From contig JAESUT010000062.1 of the NCBI GenBank assembly GCA_016762995.1, forward strand, positions 5,610 through 29,944: 24,335 bases of DNA, read 5' to 3'. Origin of the DNA: Gammaproteobacteria bacterium (GTDB lineage Bacteria > Pseudomonadota > Gammaproteobacteria > Pseudomonadales > Pseudohongiellaceae). The position numbers were made by a program, and so were the translations under genes. A model generated the notes under the pieces. That model had not been told where the DNA came from. It saw only the letters and a program-made list of their open reading frames with translations, and ran no database searches. This document shows positions 8,418 through 16,565 of this stretch, piece by piece. How positions within the stretch are numbered: the first letter of the stretch is position 1; each line of letters starts with the position of its first letter.

Positions 8418-8473
8418 TTCAAGCTAGTAGTTTCAAGCTAGTAGTTTCAAGCGAGTAATTTTAAAACAGTAAG
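8418..8473 (+). repeat. 14-bp tandem repeat between lapB and pyrF
   Basis: The unit TTCAAGCTAGTAGT occurs twice exactly (8418-8431 and 8432-8445), once with three changes (8446-8459), and a decayed fourth unit (8460-8473) matches the third at 9 of 14 positions. The array starts 5 bp after the lapB stop and ends 10 bp before the pyrF start. The 10-mer TCAAGCTAGT also occurs at 531-540, just after the gyrA stop. Its function is unknown. Confidence 0.85.
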
Positions 8474-8483
8474 TGGAATCGGA

Positions 8484-9191
8484 GTGTCTGTGGAAAAAAG
8501 AATAATAGTGGCTCTAGATTTTAGTTCGGCCAAGCTTGCCCTTAGCCTAGTTGATAGTCTAGACCCCAAGCTTTGCCGTCTTAAAATGGGTAAGGAATTG
8601 TATACGGCCTGTGGTCCCGATTTGCTTAAACAAATACAGGATCGTGGCTTCGAAGTATTTCTCGATTTAAAATTCCATGATATTCCGAATACCGTGGCAA
8701 AGGCGGTGAATGTAGCGGGAAATATGGGAGTCTGGATGCTGAATGTTCATGCATCTGGCGGTCAAGCTATGATGGAGGCGGCGAGAGAGGCCTTGCTCGA
8801 GTTTGGTAGTCAGCGACCAAAGCTTATTGCTGTCACCGTATTGACTAGCCTCGCCCAGGTAGATCTAAATCAGGTGGGTATCGACTGTAGCCCGGAAGAA
8901 CAGGTGAGCAAGCTGGCCTTTCTTACCCGAGATGCAGGCTTAGACGGGGTTGTCTGTTCAGCTGCGGAAACGCATTTGTTAAGGGCACAGCTGCCAGAGG
9001 AGTTCTGTCTGGTAACGCCAGGCATTCGCCGCGCAACTGATGCTGTCGGTGATCAGAAACGCGTTCTCGGCCCTGCCGAAGCGGTGCGTAGCGGCAGTGA
9101 CTATCTCGTTATTGGCCGGCCTATTACCCAGGCCGATTCACCCTTAGAGGCTCTATTGGAATTTAATTCAGCCATAGCTAGCGTTTGTTAA
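8484..9191 (+). CDS. pyrF: Orotidine 5'-phosphate decarboxylase
   Basis: The 235-residue enzyme decarboxylates OMP to UMP, the last step of de novo pyrimidine synthesis. VALDF near the N-terminus, the catalytic [12 protein letters not shown] (Asp-Lys-Asp array) and the phosphate-binding VIGRPITQA near the C-terminus are all present. The length is normal for the bacterial short form. The start is GTG: 8484 (MSVEKR...) or 8490, which has GGAG five bases upstream. It lies directly downstream of lapB, as in many gammaproteobacteria. Confidence 0.95.
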   Translation: MSVEKRIIVALDFSSAKLALSLVDSLDPKLCRLKMGKELYTACGPDLLKQIQDRGFEVFLDLKFHDIPNTVAKAVNVAGNMGVWMLNVHASGGQAMMEAAREALLEFGSQRPKLIAVTVLTSLAQVDLNQVGIDCSPEEQVSKLAFLTRDAGLDGVVCSAAETHLLRAQLPEEFCLVTPGIRRATDAVGDQKRVLGPAEAVRSGSDYLVIGRPITQADSPLEALLEFNSAIASVC

Positions 9192-9210
9192 TTTCTTTAC
9201 TAAGCTATAG

Positions 9211-9235
9211 AAAACAGCCAAGACTGTTTTTATTT
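9211..9235 (+). terminator. Intrinsic terminator after pyrF
   Basis: AAAACAG (9211-9217) pairs with CTGTTTT (9224-9230) around a 6-nt loop, and the second arm continues into TATTT. It lies 20 bp after the pyrF stop. Confidence 0.7.
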
Positions 9236-9282
9236 AACTCTCTTAACTTTTGTTTGTTAATTTTAGCGATAAGGAAATTACT

Positions 9283-9591
9283 ATGATTAGACTAGCCATT
9301 CCTAGATTGGCAGTAATCGCTGTCCTGTTGGCATTCTCAACAGTTGGCCTAGCGGTTGAAGCTCAGCCTGATAGCACACAGCAAATTCAAATGTTGGATA
9401 TTAATAGCGCCGATGCAGCTGCAATTGCTGCCGCGTTGGATGGCGTTGGGCTAATAAAGGCGCAGGAAATTGTCGCCTACCGTGAAATGTTTGGCAGCTT
9501 TCATTCAGTGGAAGAGCTGACTGAGGTAAAAGGCATTGGTGCTGCGACGATTGAGAAGAATAGGCAGCGTATAATAGTGGTTAATAAGTAG
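9283..9591 (+). CDS. comEA: ComEA-like secreted helix-hairpin-helix protein
   Basis: From the ATG at 9283 (AAGGA seven bases upstream) the product is 102 residues. It has a signal peptide (MIRLAIPRLAVIAVLLAFST...) and then one tandem helix-hairpin-helix domain (LDINSADAAAIAAALDGVG ... FGSFHSVEELTEVKGIGAAT). This matches the short ComEA/YbaV family of periplasmic DNA-binding proteins. In naturally competent species such proteins hold incoming DNA in the periplasm. Whether this organism is competent cannot be told from here. The frame is open upstream to 9250, but the better ribosome site and signal peptide favour 9283. Confidence 0.88.
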   Translation: MIRLAIPRLAVIAVLLAFSTVGLAVEAQPDSTQQIQMLDINSADAAAIAAALDGVGLIKAQEIVAYREMFGSFHSVEELTEVKGIGAATIEKNRQRIIVVNK

Positions 9592-9620
9592 CCGGTATTT
9601 ATTCGCTGCTATGCTCGATA

Positions 9621-9656
9621 AGGCACTTTCACTATGTATTGAAAGTGCCTGATTTT
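9621..9656 (+). terminator. Intrinsic terminator after comEA
   Basis: AGGCACTTTCA (9621-9631) and TGAAAGTGCCT (9640-9650) form a perfect 11-bp stem with an 8-nt loop, followed by GATTTT. The U tract is modest but the stem is strong. Confidence 0.8.
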
Positions 9657-9660
9657 AATA

Positions 9661-9688
9661 CTGAATTTTTCTTAAAGCTCGTTATAAT
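9661..9688 (+). promoter_or_regulatory. Predicted sigma-70 promoter for wbpL-wbpM
   Basis: A perfect -10 box, TATAAT (9683-9688), lies 16 bp after a weak -35 box, CTGAAT (9661-9666). It sits just after the comEA terminator and 37 bp before the wbpL start. Confidence 0.55.
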
Positions 9689-9725
9689 AGCGATTCCACA
9701 TTGATTGCCGACAGGCTTGAATTTG

Positions 9726-10739
9726 ATGTCGTTATTGCTGTTATGTAGTCTATTGTTTCTCGGCTCTGCAATCCTAACGGGCTTGCTTCGCTGGGTAGCG
9801 CAAGGACTCCAACTCATGGCTGTCCCTGTCTCCAGAAGCGCTCATTCGACACCAGTTCCGGTCGGAGGAGGGGTTTCGATAGTTGCGTTAATTCTATTCG
9901 TTATTAGTTACGGCTATTTCACCGGCCGAATCCCTGCAAATGAATTTGCGGCCTTTATGGCTGCAATTGTGATCGCGTGTATTGGTATCGTGGATGATAT
10001 TAAGTACCTAGATGTGCGTTGGCGTATCCCAGCACAATTTCTAGCATCTACTTATGTTGTATATTGTCTGGGCAATGTGCCTGCAATAGATTTTGGTCTC
10101 TTCAGCTTCCCGGAATCAATGCTACTGAATGTGTTGGCAATATTTGCCTTGGTCTGGCTGCTAAACCTTTATAATTTTATGGATGGGATAGATGGCATTG
10201 CAGCGACAGAGTTAATCGCTGTAAGCTTGGTGTCATTGCTAATTGTTATAAACAGCGATACCGTTTTAACTCTGATCTTTGCAAGTTTTGCTGCCGCCAC
10301 GGGAGGATTCCTACTTTGGAATTGGGCGCCAGCCAAGATATTTATGGGCGATGTAGGTAGCAGCTTTATTGGATTTACCCTTGGAGTGATGGCGCTGTTA
10401 TCTCTGCAGCATGGCAGCATGACAGTATGGACTTGGGTCTTGTTGCTGGGCGTGTTTATCGTAGACGCCACCTCTACTTTGTTTGTTCGTGTCATGAACA
10501 AGCAGCGTTGGCACGAAGGACACGCCTCTCACGCCTACCAAAACGCAGCGAGACACTACCAGAGTCACGCGAAGGTAACGGTAGCAATTATTTTGATAAA
10601 CCTTTTTTGGCTGGGGCCGATGGCTTGGCTGTCCATGCAGTACCCCCAAATAGGGTTGGTCATTGCGGTAATAGGCCTGATACCGTTGTTGTTGCTTGCG
10701 AAGCGCTTCGGTGCAGGAAGTGAAAATTTCTCACTTTAG
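9726..10739 (+). CDS. wbpL: Undecaprenyl-phosphate sugar-phosphate transferase, WbpL/WecA type
   Basis: This polytopic membrane protein (337 residues from the ATG at 9726; a TTG at 9705 is possible) belongs to the MraY/WecA family. These enzymes transfer a HexNAc-1-phosphate from a UDP-sugar to undecaprenyl phosphate, the first membrane step of O-antigen or related glycan synthesis. Visible motifs are VDDIKYLDVRWRIPAQF, NLYNFMDGIDGIAATE (the Asp-rich catalytic loop), APAKIFMGDVGSSF and the HEGHASHAYQ loop near 265-275. About ten hydrophobic segments are spread over the length. The pairing with a WbpM homologue, and the VRWRIPAQF form, favour WbpL over WecA. The sugar substrate cannot be read from sequence. 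Confidence 0.88.
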   Translation: MSLLLLCSLLFLGSAILTGLLRWVAQGLQLMAVPVSRSAHSTPVPVGGGVSIVALILFVISYGYFTGRIPANEFAAFMAAIVIACIGIVDDIKYLDVRWRIPAQFLASTYVVYCLGNVPAIDFGLFSFPESMLLNVLAIFALVWLLNLYNFMDGIDGIAATELIAVSLVSLLIVINSDTVLTLIFASFAAATGGFLLWNWAPAKIFMGDVGSSFIGFTLGVMALLSLQHGSMTVWTWVLLLGVFIVDATSTLFVRVMNKQRWHEGHASHAYQNAARHYQSHAKVTVAIILINLFWLGPMAWLSMQYPQIGLVIAVIGLIPLLLLAKRFGAGSENFSL

Positions 10740-10807
10740 ACGCAATAAGTACTCAGCGAATCGCAGGACAGCTGAATTGACGATTGAAGGATAAAGAGGG
10801 GGATGCC

Positions 10808-12766
10808 ATGAACCTGTATACGATTCCATTATCACGCTCTGTGAAGCAAATTTTAATGATGATCGCCGATGCGCTGATGATAGTGCTAGCACTGGCGTTC
10901 TCATTTTTATTGCTTGGGAAGGATTTCTTCGCTCAAGATCAGCGATTCTATTTCTACCTTTCTCTTGCAACAACGGTAAGCATTCTAGTCTTCATTCGTA
11001 TTGGCCTTTACAGGGCGCTAGTCCTGTATATGGGTTTGCAAAGTGGATTTTTAATCTTGCAGGGCGTGACGGCTGCGAGTTGTCTGCTTGCTGCCTCCTA
11101 TTTTTTTGCGAAAACCCCAGAATCTTCAGATCTATCGATCCTACCAATCTTTTGGATGATTGCCGTGCTGTTAATCGGTGGCACTAGGTTTTTTGCCAAG
11201 GTTTTATTGCAGAGCCTTATCCAAAATTTTAGGCCGAAAGAGCCAGTAATTATTTACGGTGCTGGTAGTTCCGGTATGCAGCTTCTCGTTGCTCTGCAGA
11301 ACGGCGATCAATACCTGCCGGTCGCATTCGTTGATGACAGTCACAATATGATCGGCAATACCGTACACGGCATCCGTGTCTATAGCCCTAATTCCTTGTA
11401 TGAGCTTATTGAGGGTTTCTCCGTTCGCCAGATATTTTTGGCAATACCTTCGGCAACACACGGCGAGAGAAAGGAAATTTTGAATCGCTTGGAACATCAC
11501 CCTGTGCATGTAAAAACGGTTCCCGATCTGTTTGATATGGTTTCTGGAAAGATGGGTGTCGATGACATTCGTGAGATCGATATTGAGGACCTGCTAGGGC
11601 GTGATATTGTTCCTCCTAACCCGGAATTACTGGGCGCTTGCATAACCGCTCAATCGGTTATGGTAACCGGAGCGGGCGGTTCAATAGGCTCGGAGTTATG
11701 TCGTCAGATTATAGCGATTAATCCATCGCGGTTAGTGCTGCTAGATACATTCGAGTTCGGGCTCTACAAATTAGAGGCGGAACTCATAGATAAACTGCAA
11801 AGCATAGAAGGCGGCGAGAACATAGAGATAGTTTCCTTGCTGGGCTCAGTTGGAAATAAGCTGCAGATGGAAAATGTGATTAGGAGCTTCAAGGTCGACA
11901 CCGTTTATCACGTAGCGGCCTATAAGCAAGTGCCGATGGTAGAGAAAAACGTCGTGGAGGGTGTACAAAATAATATATTTGGCACCTTAGTCTCGGCGCA
12001 GGCAGCCGAGAAGTTTAAGGTTAAAAACTTTGTTCTGATTTCAACAGATAAGGCGGTGCGGCCGACGAATTTTATGGGAGCCACCAAAAGATTCGCCGAG
12101 CAGGTATTGCAGGCTTTGGCGGCACGTGACAGCGCTACCAAATTCAGTATGGTGCGTTTTGGTAACGTGCTAGGTTCTTCAGGGTCTGTAGTGCCGTTGT
12201 TTCGGCGACAAATCAGTGTTGGCGGGCCGGTGACTGTTACGCATCCAGAGGTAACCCGCTATTTCATGACGGTGCAAGAGGCCGCGCAGCTCGTGATTCA
12301 GGCTGGATCAATGGCAACCGGTGGTGATGTGTTTGTGCTCGATATGCATGAACCGATAAAGATTATCGACCTAGCGAAGAAGATGGTTCATTTGATGGGT
12401 TTTGAGGTAAGAGATGAAAACTCCTATCGGGGAGACATAGCTATCGAATACACGGGGCTGCGACCTGGTGAGAAGCTCTATGAAGAACTATTGATTGGTG
12501 AGTCGGTTACAGGCACTGAGCACCCAAAGATTATGCGTGCAAAGGAAGAAACCTTATCCTGGGATGAATTGGAAGTTCTGCTAAGTAAGTTAGAGCTTGC
12601 CTGCAAGCAGATTGATCTGAAAGAAATTCGAAAACTACTCATGGAAGCGGTAGTTGGATTCGAGCCAAAAGACGAGGTCAGCGATCCGCAATGGGAAGAG
12701 CGCGAAGAACAATTTGCTCAGTCCTCCGATCAGGGTCAAAAAATCACACCCCTGTTTAAAGATTGA
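10808..12766 (+). CDS. wbpM: WbpM-type membrane nucleotide-sugar 4,6-dehydratase
   Basis: From the ATG at 10808 (strong GAGGGGGA just upstream) the product is 652 residues. The N-terminal 130 residues contain about four membrane helices. A first Rossmann fold (GAGSSG at 151-156) is followed by the catalytic SDR domain with GAGGSIG at 288-294, YHVAAYKQVP near 367-376, and STDKAVRPTNFMGATKR at 412-428. The SDR tyrosine is replaced by Met423 with Lys427 kept, the Met-Lys arrangement of WbpM. WbpM converts UDP-GlcNAc to the 4-keto-6-deoxy sugar that leads to QuiNAc/FucNAc in O antigen. It lies 68 bp after wbpL. A TTG at 10784 would add eight residues and is less likely. Confidence 0.92.
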   Translation: MNLYTIPLSRSVKQILMMIADALMIVLALAFSFLLLGKDFFAQDQRFYFYLSLATTVSILVFIRIGLYRALVLYMGLQSGFLILQGVTAASCLLAASYFFAKTPESSDLSILPIFWMIAVLLIGGTRFFAKVLLQSLIQNFRPKEPVIIYGAGSSGMQLLVALQNGDQYLPVAFVDDSHNMIGNTVHGIRVYSPNSLYELIEGFSVRQIFLAIPSATHGERKEILNRLEHHPVHVKTVPDLFDMVSGKMGVDDIREIDIEDLLGRDIVPPNPELLGACITAQSVMVTGAGGSIGSELCRQIIAINPSRLVLLDTFEFGLYKLEAELIDKLQSIEGGENIEIVSLLGSVGNKLQMENVIRSFKVDTVYHVAAYKQVPMVEKNVVEGVQNNIFGTLVSAQAAEKFKVKNFVLISTDKAVRPTNFMGATKRFAEQVLQALAARDSATKFSMVRFGNVLGSSGSVVPLFRRQISVGGPVTVTHPEVTRYFMTVQEAAQLVIQAGSMATGGDVFVLDMHEPIKIIDLAKKMVHLMGFEVRDENSYRGDIAIEYTGLRPGEKLYEELLIGESVTGTEHPKIMRAKEETLSWDELEVLLSKLELACKQIDLKEIRKLLMEAVVGFEPKDEVSDPQWEEREEQFAQSSDQGQKITPLFKD

Positions 12767-12833
12767 CTGATTCCCAGAATTAGCAAGCGCAGCGTTAACT
12801 AGGAAATTAGCAGCTTAGAGCGCCAGAATCGGA

Positions 12834-12882
12834 AAAGCCCGAATCCAACTCCTCAAACAAGAGGGTTGAATTTGGGCTTTTT
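12834..12882. terminator. Bidirectional terminator between wbpM and ppiA
   Basis: AAAGCCC and GGGCTTT form the base of a long, slightly imperfect stem that continues through the CCAAC/GTTGA and CTC/GAG segments, with an AAACAA loop near 12855-12860. TTTTT follows on the plus strand and the complement of AAAA on the minus strand. It serves the convergent wbpM and ppiA genes. Confidence 0.85.
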
Positions 12883-12901
12883 ATTGATAGAAAAGTAAAG
12901 C

Positions 12902-13471
12902 TTACTGGCGTTTTGCTGAAATGATAATCACCGGCTCAGTTGGTACGTTCTGATAACCTTTAGTCGTTCCTGTCTCTACAGCTGCAATCGTATCGACTAC
13001 ATCCATTCCTTCTACAACCTCGCCGAAAACAGCATAACCGAAACCACGTGATGTCTCATCGGTGTGATTTAGGAAGTCATTGTCTACTAGGTTGATAAAA
13101 AATTGAGAGGTAGCGCTATCGACGACATTTGTTCTTGCCATCGCAAGCGTGCCACGGTTATTCGGTACTGAAGCTGAGGCTTCGTTCTTAATTGAGTCAT
13201 AGGTAGATTTCTGCACCATGTCGGTATCAAAGCCGCCACCCTGAGCCATGAAGCCTGGGATAACCCGATGGAAGATCAGACCATCGAAGTAGTTATTGTC
13301 TGTATAGGCTAAGAAATTTTCAACGGACAGGGGGGCTTTGTCTGCCCAAAGCTCTATCTTGATAGTGCCTTTATTGGTTTCCAGTACAACGATTGGGTTG
13401 TCTTGAGCCGTTGCTAGTGAACTCATCATAAGCGGGATGGTGAGTAGTAGTGACAGTAAGGTTTTTCGCAT
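12902..13471 (-). CDS. ppiA: Periplasmic peptidyl-prolyl cis-trans isomerase (cyclophilin)
   Basis: The 189-residue protein begins with a clear signal peptide ([22 protein letters not shown], likely cut after ATA). The cyclophilin fold follows: [15 protein letters not shown] holds the catalytic Arg, and [19 protein letters not shown] and [17 protein letters not shown] are all typical. It catalyses proline isomerisation during periplasmic protein folding. GGAGG lies at a good distance before the ATG at 13471. A possible -10 box (TATAGT on the minus strand, 13519-13524) lies upstream, with no good -35. It is convergent to wbpM and shares its terminator. Confidence 0.96.
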   Translation of the reverse strand: MRKTLLSLLLTIPLMMSSLATAQDNPIVVLETNKGTIKIELWADKAPLSVENFLAYTDNNYFDGLIFHRVIPGFMAQGGGFDTDMVQKSTYDSIKNEASASVPNNRGTLAMARTNVVDSATSQFFINLVDNDFLNHTDETSRGFGYAVFGEVVEGMDVVDTIAAVETGTTKGYQNVPTEPVIIISAKRQ

Positions 13472-13716
13472 AGAGTGCCTCCAAATGTAGCGGACATGCC
13501 TGAATTTTTGAGCCGCTAACTATACATTAATTCGGCTAGGCTTAACCACAGGTGAATCGCCATCGCAGATAAGAAACAACACGATTATTTGCTGAGTAAA
13601 AAGAGTTGAACTAGGCGATAGTAATGGTTGTTTAGCAGGGACTCTAACATTCGAATTAGTTTGGGTGGTCGGTGGCGCATTCACGGGAAGGAAAAGCGGA
13701 GTTTATTTGTGTTGCC

Positions 13717-13744
13717 GCTTGCTCGAATAGCCAGTCGGGCAAGC
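13717..13744. repeat. 10-bp hairpin in the ppiA/tRNA-Asn gap
   Basis: GCTTGCTCGA (13717-13726) and TCGGGCAAGC (13735-13744) pair with one G-T wobble around an 8-nt loop. There is no T run, so it is not an obvious terminator. It resembles a REP-type stem, but no second copy is in the window. Confidence 0.5.
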
Positions 13745-13810
13745 CGACATTTCGAACACAGAACTCCTTTAACAATACCAAGCGACCTCTCGCTGCCGAT
13801 TTCGATTGTT

Positions 13811-14023
13811 AGCTGTCCGGTTTAATTTTGGACTTGTTTAGTTCAGTTTTTTGCTCACCTGATGCTGCGATTTTGTTCTTTTTCTCGTTTGGCGAGCTGT
13901 GCAGGGTCCATAACCCTTCAAAAAAAACATTTCAATAAGCCAAATTTGAGGAATGCTGACTGTTAGACGGCAGCTGGGTTGCACCAGCATAAAATTATTT
14001 ACTCCTTAATACCGGACACAGCT
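13811..14023. repeat. Possible 213-bp mobile or MITE-like element with imperfect inverted ends
   Basis: The left end reads AGCTGTCCGGTTTAA (13811-13825). The reverse complement of the right end (14006-14023) reads AGCTGTGTCCGGTATTAA. The two arms agree except for a 2-bp and a 1-bp insertion. Between them lies a minus-strand 50-codon ORF whose ribosome binding site is next to the right arm. No clear target-site duplication flanks the arms. The evidence is one inverted repeat only. Confidence 0.35.
13838..13990 (-). CDS. Small ORF of 50 codons, unknown
   Basis: The frame begins with ATG at 13990, with AAGGAG (plus-strand coordinates 14002-14007) eleven bases upstream, and ends at the TAA at 13838-13840. 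The product starts MLVQPSCRLTVSIPQ, has a short hydrophobic middle (IWLIEMFFL), and then a basic Lys/Arg/Gln-rich tail ending SKKLN. I do not recognise a family. It lies wholly inside the candidate inverted-repeat element, so it could be an element-borne peptide, a fragment of a transposase-associated sequence, or chance. Confidence 0.25.
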   Translation of the reverse strand: MLVQPSCRLTVSIPQIWLIEMFFLKGYGPCTARQTRKRTKSQHQVSKKLN

Positions 14024-14094
14024 TTTGTTGAATTTTCTTACTAGTGTAAGAAATTGGGATTGTCGGTGCGAAAGGAGGAGGGACTCAGAAAGAG

Positions 14095-14129
14095 AAAACC
14101 CGCGTAGCTGTTGGGCTACACGGGTTTTT
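14095..14129 (-). terminator. Terminator after tRNA-Asn
   Basis: AAAACCCG and GTAGC on the left pair with GCTAC and CGGGTTTT on the right, with one C-A mismatch. The stem lies just beyond the 3' end of tRNA-Asn on the minus strand and runs into a T-rich tract there. On the plus strand it is also T-flanked, so it may work in both directions. Confidence 0.85.
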
Positions 14130-14132
14130 GTT

Positions 14133-14207
14133 TGGCTGCCCAACCAAGACTCGAACTTGGAACCAAGTGATTAACAGTCACCTACTCTACCATTGAGCTA
14201 TTGGGCA
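14133..14207 (-). tRNA. tRNA-Asn (GTT)
   Basis: The minus strand reads TGCCCAA at the 5' end and TTGGGCA-G-CCA at the 3' end, a perfect seven-pair acceptor stem with encoded CCA. The anticodon arm is GGTGA-CTGTTAA-TCACT with anticodon GTT, and the T arm carries GTTCGAGTC. The length is 75 nt. Confidence 0.97.
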
Positions 14208-14261
14208 TCATCTGTTCGCGCTATATCGATGCTGATATGAGTATAGCTACGAACCGCGCGT

Positions 14262-14290
14262 ATACTAATGAGAAAAACTGGCTTGGTCAA
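14262..14290 (-). promoter_or_regulatory. Predicted promoter for tRNA-Asn
   Basis: On the minus strand, TTGACC (14285-14290) and TAGTAT (14262-14267) are separated by 17 bp. A G/C-rich ACGCGCGG follows the -10 box, the discriminator type found at stringently controlled stable-RNA promoters. It starts the transcript about 50 bp before the tRNA. Confidence 0.6.
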
Positions 14291-14375
14291 TACTCACGGA
14301 CAGCCAAGTGCTCATCTGTTTTAATTTCAGAGGCTGTTGTAGTCTTACGGGTTTAGCTTTAGTCGGAAACTCCCC

Positions 14376-16394
14376 ATGGCAAGTCAGTTTAAGCTTCACT
14401 CAAATTTCAAGCCTGCAGGTCACCAACCAGAAGCCATAGCCGGCCTCATAGAGGGCTTGGAGGACGGCTTGCATGCTCAGACCTTACTAGGTGTAACGGG
14501 GTCTGGAAAAACCTTCACCATCGCCAATGTCATCGAACACATGCAGCGCCCAACTCTGGTTATGGCCCCCAATAAAACGCTTGCCGCGCAACTCTACGGT
14601 GAGTTCAAAGAATTCTTTCCAAAAAACGCGGTCGAGTATTTCGTATCCTATTACGACTACTACCAGCCAGAGGCTTATGTGCCCTCGTCTGATGTATACA
14701 TAGAGAAAGATGCCTCGATCAACGATCATATTGAGCAAATGAGGCTCTCCGCGACTAAGGCCCTACTCGAGAGAGAAGATGTAGTGGTGGTGGCTACAGT
14801 CTCCGCAATCTATGGTCTGGGCGATCCAGATTCTTACTTGAAAATGGTGGTTCACCTTGATCGTGGTGAAAAAATAGATCAGCGCAACCTGATCAAGCGA
14901 CTCACAGATCTGCAATACACGCGCAACGACATGGAATTGCGGCGGGCGACTTATCGGGTTCGAGGTGATGTGATCGATATCTATCCGGCAGAATCCGAAC
15001 GCGATGCCATTCGAATAGAGCTTTTCGATGATGAGATAGAGAAACTCTCTTTCTTCGACCCCTTGACGGGAAAGCAGATCAAAGAGGTGCCGCGACTGAC
15101 GGTGTTTCCAAAGTCTCACTATGTGACGCCTAGGGAAACGCTGCTGGGTACGCTCGATGATATTAAAATTGAGTTAAAGGAGCGCTTGCAAGAACTGCGC
15201 AGCAACAACCGTCTTGTAGAGGCACAAAGGTTAGAGCAACGCACAAAGTTCGATCTAGAGATGATTCAGGAGTTGGGCTACTGCACTGGTATTGAAAACT
15301 ATTCCCGCTATTTATCCGGAAGAGGTGTGGGCGCACCGCCTCCGACTCTCTATGATTACCTGCCAAGTGAAGCATTGGTCATCGCTGATGAGTCACATGT
15401 CTCGATCCCGCAGCTCGGCGCAATGTACAAGGGTGATAGGTCAAGAAAAGAGACGCTGGTGGAGTACGGTTTCCGCCTGCCTTCGGCTCTCGATAATCGG
15501 CCGCTACGCTTCGAGGAATGGGAGCAGCTGACACCACAGATCATCTATGTATCGGCGACTCCTGGCGTCTACGAAGAGGAGCATGAAGGGAACAGGGTGG
15601 AGCAGGTAGTAAGGCCAACAGGTTTAATTGACCCGCAGTTAGAAGTGCGTCCCGCGATTACTCAGGTAGATGACTTACTCTCCGAGGTGCGTCAGGTAGC
15701 GGCGAAAGGGGAGCGCTCGCTGGTCACTGTGTTAACGAAACGGATGGCTGAGGATCTCACCGACTACCTTGCCGAACATGCTGTGCGAGTTAGGTATTTG
15801 CATTCAGATATAGAGACAGTTGAGCGCTCGGAGATATTGCGTGACCTGCGTTTAGGTCACTTTGATGTATTGGTAGGAATTAATTTGCTGAGAGAAGGCC
15901 TAGATATTCCCGAAGTATCGTTAGTAGCTATCCTCGATGCCGACAAGGAGGGCTTCCTTCGCTCTGAGCGGTCTCTCATCCAGACTATAGGCAGAGCCGC
16001 GCGAAACCTCAACGGTAGGGCAATTCTCTATGCTGACCGAGTGACAGGTTCGATGGAGCGCGCTATCGGGGAGTCGGAGCGACGTCGTAACGTGCAGCTC
16101 GAATACAACAAGGAGCATAACATCACACCCGTGGGCGTTAAGACCAAGGTGTTAGATATTATGGAAGGGGCCTATGCGAGTTCAACAAACAGGGTGCGAA
16201 GGAAAGATAAGGGGCCAGCGGAGAAGGGAGGCGCTTTTTCGCGTATCGATTTCAATGATCCGGTAGCCGTTACTAAGGAAATCAGCCTGCTAGAATCGAA
16301 AATGTATGAGCAAGCCAAGAATCTCGAATTCGAGGAAGCGGCAGATACTAGGGATAAAATAGCGCAGCTGAAGAATCAACTGCTAAAGCAATAA
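14376..16394 (+). CDS. uvrB: Excinuclease ABC subunit B
   Basis: This 672-residue protein is the damage-verifying helicase-like subunit of nucleotide excision repair. It receives lesions from UvrA and loads UvrC. Walker A GVTGSGKT is at residues 39-46. The beta-hairpin region [20 protein letters not shown], which clamps one DNA strand, is intact. DESHV (motif II), [14 protein letters not shown] and QTIGRAARN (motif VI) follow. The C-terminal UVR domain ([16 protein letters not shown]) binds UvrC. Length and motif set are those of E. coli UvrB (673). I found no convincing LexA box upstream, so SOS control is not shown here. Confidence 0.98.
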   Translation: MASQFKLHSNFKPAGHQPEAIAGLIEGLEDGLHAQTLLGVTGSGKTFTIANVIEHMQRPTLVMAPNKTLAAQLYGEFKEFFPKNAVEYFVSYYDYYQPEAYVPSSDVYIEKDASINDHIEQMRLSATKALLEREDVVVVATVSAIYGLGDPDSYLKMVVHLDRGEKIDQRNLIKRLTDLQYTRNDMELRRATYRVRGDVIDIYPAESERDAIRIELFDDEIEKLSFFDPLTGKQIKEVPRLTVFPKSHYVTPRETLLGTLDDIKIELKERLQELRSNNRLVEAQRLEQRTKFDLEMIQELGYCTGIENYSRYLSGRGVGAPPPTLYDYLPSEALVIADESHVSIPQLGAMYKGDRSRKETLVEYGFRLPSALDNRPLRFEEWEQLTPQIIYVSATPGVYEEEHEGNRVEQVVRPTGLIDPQLEVRPAITQVDDLLSEVRQVAAKGERSLVTVLTKRMAEDLTDYLAEHAVRVRYLHSDIETVERSEILRDLRLGHFDVLVGINLLREGLDIPEVSLVAILDADKEGFLRSERSLIQTIGRAARNLNGRAILYADRVTGSMERAIGESERRRNVQLEYNKEHNITPVGVKTKVLDIMEGAYASSTNRVRRKDKGPAEKGGAFSRIDFNDPVAVTKEISLLESKMYEQAKNLEFEEAADTRDKIAQLKNQLLKQ

Positions 16395-16433
16395 CTTAAA
16401 TGCGTATTTTGATACATTAGTGGCACAAAGCCA

Positions 16434-16463
16434 TCGACACATTGCCCCGTGATTCCGTATAAT
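16434..16463 (+). promoter_or_regulatory. Predicted strong promoter for tRNA-Val
   Basis: TCGACA (16434-16439, 5/6 to the -35 consensus) and a perfect TATAAT (16458-16463) are separated by 18 bp and followed by CGCC. Transcription would start near 16470, about 20 bp before the mature tRNA. This transcript could also run on into the thrS leader. Confidence 0.75.
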
Positions 16464-16488
16464 CGCCAGTCCTTTCTATCGGTGAAAT

Positions 16489-16565
16489 AGGCGCGTAGCT
16501 CAGCTGGTTAGAGCGCTGTCATGACATGGCAGATGTCGACGGTTCGAATCCGTCCGTGCCTACCA
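16489..16565 (+). tRNA. tRNA-Val (GAC)
   Basis: AGGCGCG at the 5' end pairs with CGTGCCT (one G-T wobble) before A-CCA. The D arm is GCTC...GAGC, the anticodon arm CTGTC-ATGACAT-GGCAG gives anticodon GAC, and the T arm GACGG-TTCGAAT-CCGTC is complete. The length is 77 nt with CCA encoded. Confidence 0.97.

Larger units (their letters stand above)
13472..14132. other. Long intergenic region without a recognised gene
   Basis: These 660 bp between ppiA and tRNA-Asn hold no ORF I can assign to a family. From left to right I see the ppiA promoter region, a 10-bp hairpin at 13717-13744, a possible element with imperfect inverted ends at 13811-14023, and the tRNA-Asn terminator at 14095-14129. A 65-codon plus-strand frame from a TTG at 13628 ends inside the left inverted arm and looks non-coding. 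The whole block has the look of a decayed mobile or repeated sequence. Confidence 0.6.

Noticed and set aside
9632..9817. 61-codon minus-strand frame over the wbpL promoter and start
   Set aside because: It overlaps a strong terminator, the TATAAT box and the wbpL N-terminus, and has no coding support.
13706..13761. Tiny minus-strand frame (GTG or ATG start) ending SSKRQHK, with GGAG upstream
   Set aside because: Under 20 codons and overlapping a hairpin; no support beyond the GGAG.
13628..13825. 65-codon plus-strand frame with a TTG start
   Set aside because: No ribosome binding site, no recognisable domain, and it ends inside the left arm of a candidate repeat. It is more likely non-coding.
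14312..14327. CTGTTTTAATTTCAG upstream of uvrB as a LexA box
   Set aside because: The half-sites are one base too close for CTG-N10-CAG and the second lacks the full ACAG, so SOS control is not supported.
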